Assembly (NCBI GenBank): GCA_903930745.1
Contig: CAIYZX010000155.1
Coordinates: forward strand, 1-6,485
Direction of reading: 5' to 3'
DNA: 6,485 nt
Origin: an uncultured Chloroflexota bacterium
GTDB lineage: Bacteria > Chloroflexota > Limnocylindria > Limnocylindrales > CSP1-4
Shown here: positions 4,878 through 6,485 of the stretch, piece by piece
Layout: every line of letters starts with the position of its first letter
Numbering within the stretch: position 1 is the first letter of the stretch
Notes under the pieces: model-generated
The model's database searches: none
Told to the model about the DNA's origin: nothing
The model's input: only the letters and a program-made list of their open reading frames with translations
Made by a program: the position numbers and the translations under genes

Positions 4878-6485
4878 TCAGCCGGAGGGCCGGCGCCCCA
4901 GTCCCGTGTCGAAGACCTCGGCCATCGTTGGCCGCGCGCGGCTGCCCTCCGCGGCGCCCTGGGCAGGATCCGGGCGGGGCGCCTCCTCGCGCATCGCGGC
5001 CAGGGCCCGGCCCCCACCCACGCCCTTTGCCTTGTAGAGGCCCGCGTCCGCCATCGCGATCAGGTCGGTTGCGGTGCGCCCGTCCTCCGGGTGCGTTGAG
5101 ACGCCCACGGACGCCGCGATGACGACCGGCGTCCGCCCCTCCGCCACGTAGGGGGTGGTGGACAGCGCCTCGATGATGCGCTCCGCCACCCGCATGGCGT
5201 CCTCCCGGTCCGTCTCCGGCAGGATCAGGGCGAACTCGTCACCGCCGTACCGCGCCGCAACGTCCGACCCGCGCAGCGTGCCACGAACCAGGTTGGCCAC
5301 GTGGACGAGCACCTGGTCGCCGAAGATGTGGCCGAAGGTGTCGTTCACGAGCTTGAAGTCATCCAGGTCCAGCATCACGACGGACAGGGGCCGCCGCGTT
5401 CGGACGGCGCGGACCACCTCCTCGGACAGGCGCTCGTGCAGGTACCGGTGGTTGTAGAAGCCGGTGAGCGGGTCCCGGTCCGCGAGGTTGCGGGCGGTCT
5501 CGTACAGGCGGGCGTTCTCCAGCGCCATTGCCGCCTCGTGGGCCATGGTGCGGGCCAGCGTGATCCTCGCCACGTCCTCCGTGGCCCGACCCTTGAAGGT
5601 GAGCTCCACGAGGCCGATGGCGGCATCCTTCGCAACCAGCGGCAGCATCAGGAGACCGCGCGTTCCCTCCTCGCGCAGCAGGTGGACCTCCGCGGGATCG
5701 GCATCCGGGTCGTCCGCGTCCAGGATGGCGATGCTCCGGTCCACCAGCACCGTGCGCGTCAGGGGAAAGCCCGCGAGGTCGTAGTAGTCGGAGAGCACGT
5801 CCCGGGCAGTCGCGGGATGGCACCCAAGGGTCCGCATCCGGTCACCGGAGACGTCCCAGTCGCTGATCTGGGCGCGCTCCGCACCAACCGCGCGGGCCAG
5901 GTGCTCCGCCATCAGGTCTGCCACGGCCCGTGGGTCCAGCGTCCGCGAGAGCGCGCTGCTCATCTCCAGCAGCCGGCGAAGCTCTGACGCCAGGCGCTCG
6001 GACTCCGCCAGGTGCGACGTGCTCATGAAAGCGGTGCCGGCCTGGTCCGCGAGGATCATCAGGAGCCGAAGGTCGTCCTCGTGGAACTCGCCAAGGCCCA
6101 GCTTGGAGAGCGTGATCGCCCCGACGAGGATGTCGTCGTGGAGCATCGGGACCACCAGCATGGACTCGTCCACCACCGGTGTCCCCGGTATCTGCATGCC
6201 GCGCGGGTCCGCCTTGGCGTCCGGAACCAGCACCGGCGTCCGGTGGAGCGCTCCCCAGCCGGTGAAGCCCTCGCCGAGCCTGGTGCGGAGCAGCTCCCGG
6301 TCAACGTGCTCGTAGGTGTTGACGCGCCCGTCGAAGGCCACGCAGACGAGCTGGTCCGGCGGCTCCAGGAGGTAGACGCGGGCGTTGTGGTACGCGATGA
6401 CGCGGCTGGTCTCCTCCACCACCGCCTGGCCAACCTCCTCGCGCGTGAGGCTGGACGAGAGCCGGCGGGCCGCCTGCTGGATGAC
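4878..6485 (-). CDS. GAF-GAF-GGDEF diguanylate cyclase, N-terminus beyond the window
   Basis: The visible 535 residues have no start inside the window. The frame stays open to base 6485, and the first residues (VIQQAARRLSSSLTREEVGQ) are typical of the first helix of a GAF domain. A GTG at 6422 would cut that helix, so it is not a credible start. Positions here count from the window edge. GAF 1 spans about 5-155 (GEGFTGWGALHRTPVLVPDA, then VVPMLHDDILVGAITLSKLG). GAF 2 spans about 170-325 (RGLLMLPLVAKDAAIGLVEL). A short helical linker (ALENARLYETARNLADRD) leads into GGDEF at about 335-495. Metal-site Asp373 is in MLDLDDFKLVNDTFGH, GGDEF is at 414-418, and RGSD (405-408) is an RxxD inhibitory site five residues before it. 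It should synthesise c-di-GMP under control of signals bound by the GAFs. A Pro/Ala-rich tail of about 35 residues ends it. No membrane segment is visible. Confidence 0.93.
   Translation of the reverse strand, partial: VIQQAARRLSSSLTREEVGQAVVEETSRVIAYHNARVYLLEPPDQLVCVAFDGRVNTYEHVDRELLRTRLGEGFTGWGALHRTPVLVPDAKADPRGMQIPGTPVVDESMLVVPMLHDDILVGAITLSKLGLGEFHEDDLRLLMILADQAGTAFMSTSHLAESERLASELRRLLEMSSALSRTLDPRAVADLMAEHLARAVGAERAQISDWDVSGDRMRTLGCHPATARDVLSDYYDLAGFPLTRTVLVDRSIAILDADDPDADPAEVHLLREEGTRGLLMLPLVAKDAAIGLVELTFKGRATEDVARITLARTMAHEAAMALENARLYETARNLADRDPLTGFYNHRYLHERLSEEVVRAVRTRRPLSVVMLDLDDFKLVNDTFGHIFGDQVLVHVANLVRGTLRGSDVAARYGGDEFALILPETDREDAMRVAERIIEALSTTPYVAEGRTPVVIAASVGVSTHPEDGRTATDLIAMADAGLYKAKGVGGGRALAAMREEAPRPDPAQGAAEGSRARPTMAEVFDTGLGRRPSG

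Overview
The window is very GC-rich and densely coded. All five protein genes lie on the minus strand, so transcription runs right to left. High GC, GTG starts, possible leaderless starts and a PHP-containing PolX point to a soil- or water-type, high-GC bacterium. From memory of similar TPR and GAF-GGDEF proteins, Chloroflexota (for example Limnocylindria-like) is my best guess. That assignment is low confidence because no rRNA or other taxonomic marker is present.

Layout in transcription order. (1) 6485-4878: the C-terminal 535 residues of a GAF-GAF-GGDEF diguanylate cyclase whose start lies beyond the right edge. (2) 4877-4729: an intergenic stretch with a perfect 7-bp stem inverted repeat, a second 8-bp palindrome and a weak promoter-like pair. 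(3) 4728-3271: a second diguanylate cyclase with a short membrane anchor, a GAF-like region holding an unusual low-complexity insert, and a C-terminal GGEEF domain. (4) 3249-1420: a complete bacterial family-X DNA polymerase (PolX) with a C-terminal PHP nuclease domain. (5) 1350-502: a polytopic membrane protein of unknown function. (6) 501-339: an intergenic region with the best sigma70-type promoter in the window. (7) 338-1: the N-terminal 112 residues of a TPR protein that runs off the left edge.

How it fits together. The two diguanylate cyclases make c-di-GMP from GTP. Both keep the active-site signature and an RxxD inhibitory site, so both look active and product-inhibited. One has two GAF sensor domains and no membrane segment in the visible part; the other appears membrane-anchored. 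PolX starts only 21 bases after the second cyclase, so read-through is possible. PolX and the membrane protein also each have the same TACCAT box 6-7 bases before the start codon, as expected of a -10 element driving a leaderless mRNA. Each may therefore be transcribed on its own.

No tRNA, rRNA, CRISPR array, insertion sequence or phage gene was seen. I found no clear new multi-gene system. The points most worth checking are the leaderless promoter pair, the disordered insert in the second cyclase, the palindromes between the cyclases, the unknown membrane protein, and the promoter and leader of the TPR gene.
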